Positions 7,035 through 7,382 of a stretch of DNA of 7,382 nt are shown piece after piece. Every line of letters begins with the position of its first letter. The stretch's first letter is position 1. A model generated the notes under the pieces. That model saw nothing but the letters and a program-made list of their open reading frames with translations. It was not told where the DNA came from and ran no database searches. The position numbers and the translations under genes were made by a program. The DNA is from an uncultured Eubacteriales bacterium (GTDB lineage: Bacteria; Bacillota; Clostridia; Oscillospirales; CAG-272): positions 1 to 7,382 of the forward strand of contig URSW01000082.1 in the NCBI GenBank assembly GCA_900550625.1, written 5' to 3'.

Positions 7035-7087
7035 GCCGTCGGCGGTTCTTTCGGGATCTTTCCCGCTGAGCCGTCGGCGGTTTTATT
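7035..7087 (+). terminator. terminator-like hairpin on the plus strand
   Basis: Two copies of GCCGTCGGC (7035-7043 and 7070-7078) pair with each other because the 9-mer is self-complementary apart from its central T. Inside lies a smaller stem CGGG/CCCG (7052-7055 with 7062-7065). GG then TTTTATT follows, a U-rich tail in the plus direction. On the minus strand the following sequence is A-rich, so it would not terminate leftward transcription. No well-supported plus-strand gene ends just before it; the only candidate is the short frame at 6941-7015. Confidence 0.5.
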
Positions 7088-7382
7088 CTCTCTTCATAAT
7101 GTAATACGACCGAAACACGCAAAATGCTGCACTTTTCAAAAAGTTTTTTATTTTTTCAAAAAATCTTTCGGGCGGCATGGTCGGTCGTCCGGTTGGCGGG
7201 CATATATTGGTACTCGGATCGACGCTCATGTCGGCATTTCTGCCGGTGCTCGGACCGGCAAGCATATCGATATTCGGGTCGGCAGTCCTGTCGGCGGGTA
7301 TAGCGACACTTAAATCGACAACCCTATCGACGGTTCGGGGGCGACGCGGTGCGCGCCGATGCGCGCGTAAAAAAGGGCTGCC
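7083..7382 (-). CDS. possible 3' end of a gene entering from the right edge (hypothetical)
   Basis: A minus-strand frame stays open for 99 codons from the window edge to a TAA at 7083-7085. The distal part is basic and odd (GSPFLRAHRRAPRRPR). The middle consists of four-residue units such as ADRT, ADPN, IDML, AGPS, TGRN, ADMS, VDPS. The end, ERFFEKIKNFLKSAAF through MKRE, looks like a plausible C-terminus. The repeats coincide with the 12-nt DNA periodicity described separately. Against coding: two plus-strand frames are also largely open here, the hairpin just beyond the stop is oriented the wrong way to terminate this gene, and no family is recognised. An internal ATG at 7265 would give 60 residues but lacks a ribosome-binding site. 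Confidence 0.25.
   Translation of the reverse strand, partial: GSPFLRAHRRAPRRPRTVDRVVDLSVAIPADRTADPNIDMLAGPSTGRNADMSVDPSTNICPPTGRPTMPPERFFEKIKNFLKSAAFCVFRSYYIMKRE
7206..7337. repeat. degenerate tandem repeat with a strict 12-nt period (11 units)
   Basis: Eleven consecutive 12-nt units start at 7206, 7218, 7230, 7242, 7254, 7266, 7278, 7290, 7302, 7314 and 7326 with no phase slip. Each unit is a near-palindromic six-base core (ATTGGT, ATCGAC, GTCGGC, GCCGGT, ACCGGC, ATCGAT, GTCGGC, GTCGGC, AGCGAC, ATCGAC, ATCGAC) plus six variable bases. Ten of eleven cores carry a central CG. Two further cores, GTCGGT at 7180 and GTTGGC at 7192, lie upstream, also 12 nt apart but shifted by 2 nt relative to the main block. 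The array stops before 7340, where GC-rich sequence with a GCGCGC/GCGCGC inverted repeat begins. Confidence 0.75.

Noticed and set aside
6843..7313. A 156-codon plus-strand frame spanning the right-hand intergenic region.
   Set aside because: It crosses the LRR promoter, a terminator-like hairpin and the 12-nt repeats, its composition is irregular, and it has no ribosome-binding site.
7180..7337. A CRISPR array.
   Set aside because: The unit is 12 nt with a six-base degenerate core. CRISPR repeats are much longer and nearly identical, with unique spacers of about 30 nt, and no cas gene is present.
7337..7376. GCGCGC CGAT GCGCGC hairpin near the right edge as a terminator.
   Set aside because: On the plus strand it is followed by A residues, and on the minus strand the T run precedes the stem instead of following it, so neither direction fits an intrinsic terminator.
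7177..7382. A plus-strand frame open to the window edge through the 12-nt repeats, hydrophobic and Ser/Thr/Ala-rich.
   Set aside because: No ribosome-binding site precedes the ATG and the tail is an Arg-rich GC stretch. Its periodicity follows from the DNA repeat, so it is weaker than the minus-strand frame.

Overview
This window looks like chromosomal DNA from a moderately GC-rich, Gram-positive anaerobe of the class Clostridia, probably an Oscillospirales/Ruminococcaceae-type gut or rumen bacterium. The evidence is an FtsK/SpoIIIE translocase of Firmicutes type, a clostridial-type GNAT acetyltransferase, a clostridial-style thymidylate kinase, half-length TSUP permeases, and a secreted BspA-like leucine-rich-repeat protein with a C-terminal type I dockerin. 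The taxonomic call is an inference from these families; no rRNA or other marker gene is present.

Left part (1-4012, minus strand): a tightly packed set read right to left, ftsK/spoIIIE, then 41 nt, then tmk, then 1 nt, then a GNAT acetyltransferase that runs off the left edge. A good extended -10 promoter (4274-4302, minus strand) probably drives it, leaving a leader of about 255 nt (4013-4267) rich in overlapping, mutually exclusive hairpins. The set couples chromosome translocation at the septum with dTTP supply. The acetyltransferase's substrate cannot be told.

Middle part (4335-5139, plus strand): two small genes diverge from ftsK. Each encodes one TSUP (TauE/SafE) repeat, so together they probably form one split anion exporter. 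A strong hairpin at 5211-5258 lies between this pair and the convergent gene to the right.

Right part (5280-6886, minus strand): one secreted LRR/dockerin protein with its own clear sigma-A-type promoter. It is visibly more AT-rich than its neighbours. Its dockerin implies a cohesin-bearing scaffold elsewhere in the genome.

Far right (6887-7382): no confident gene. It holds a possible 24-codon ORF or gene remnant followed by a plus-strand terminator-like hairpin. Beyond that is a strictly 12-nt-periodic degenerate tandem repeat (7206-7337) inside a minus-strand frame that stays open to the window edge. This periodic block is the least explained element here. I saw no complete, clearly new multi-gene system.
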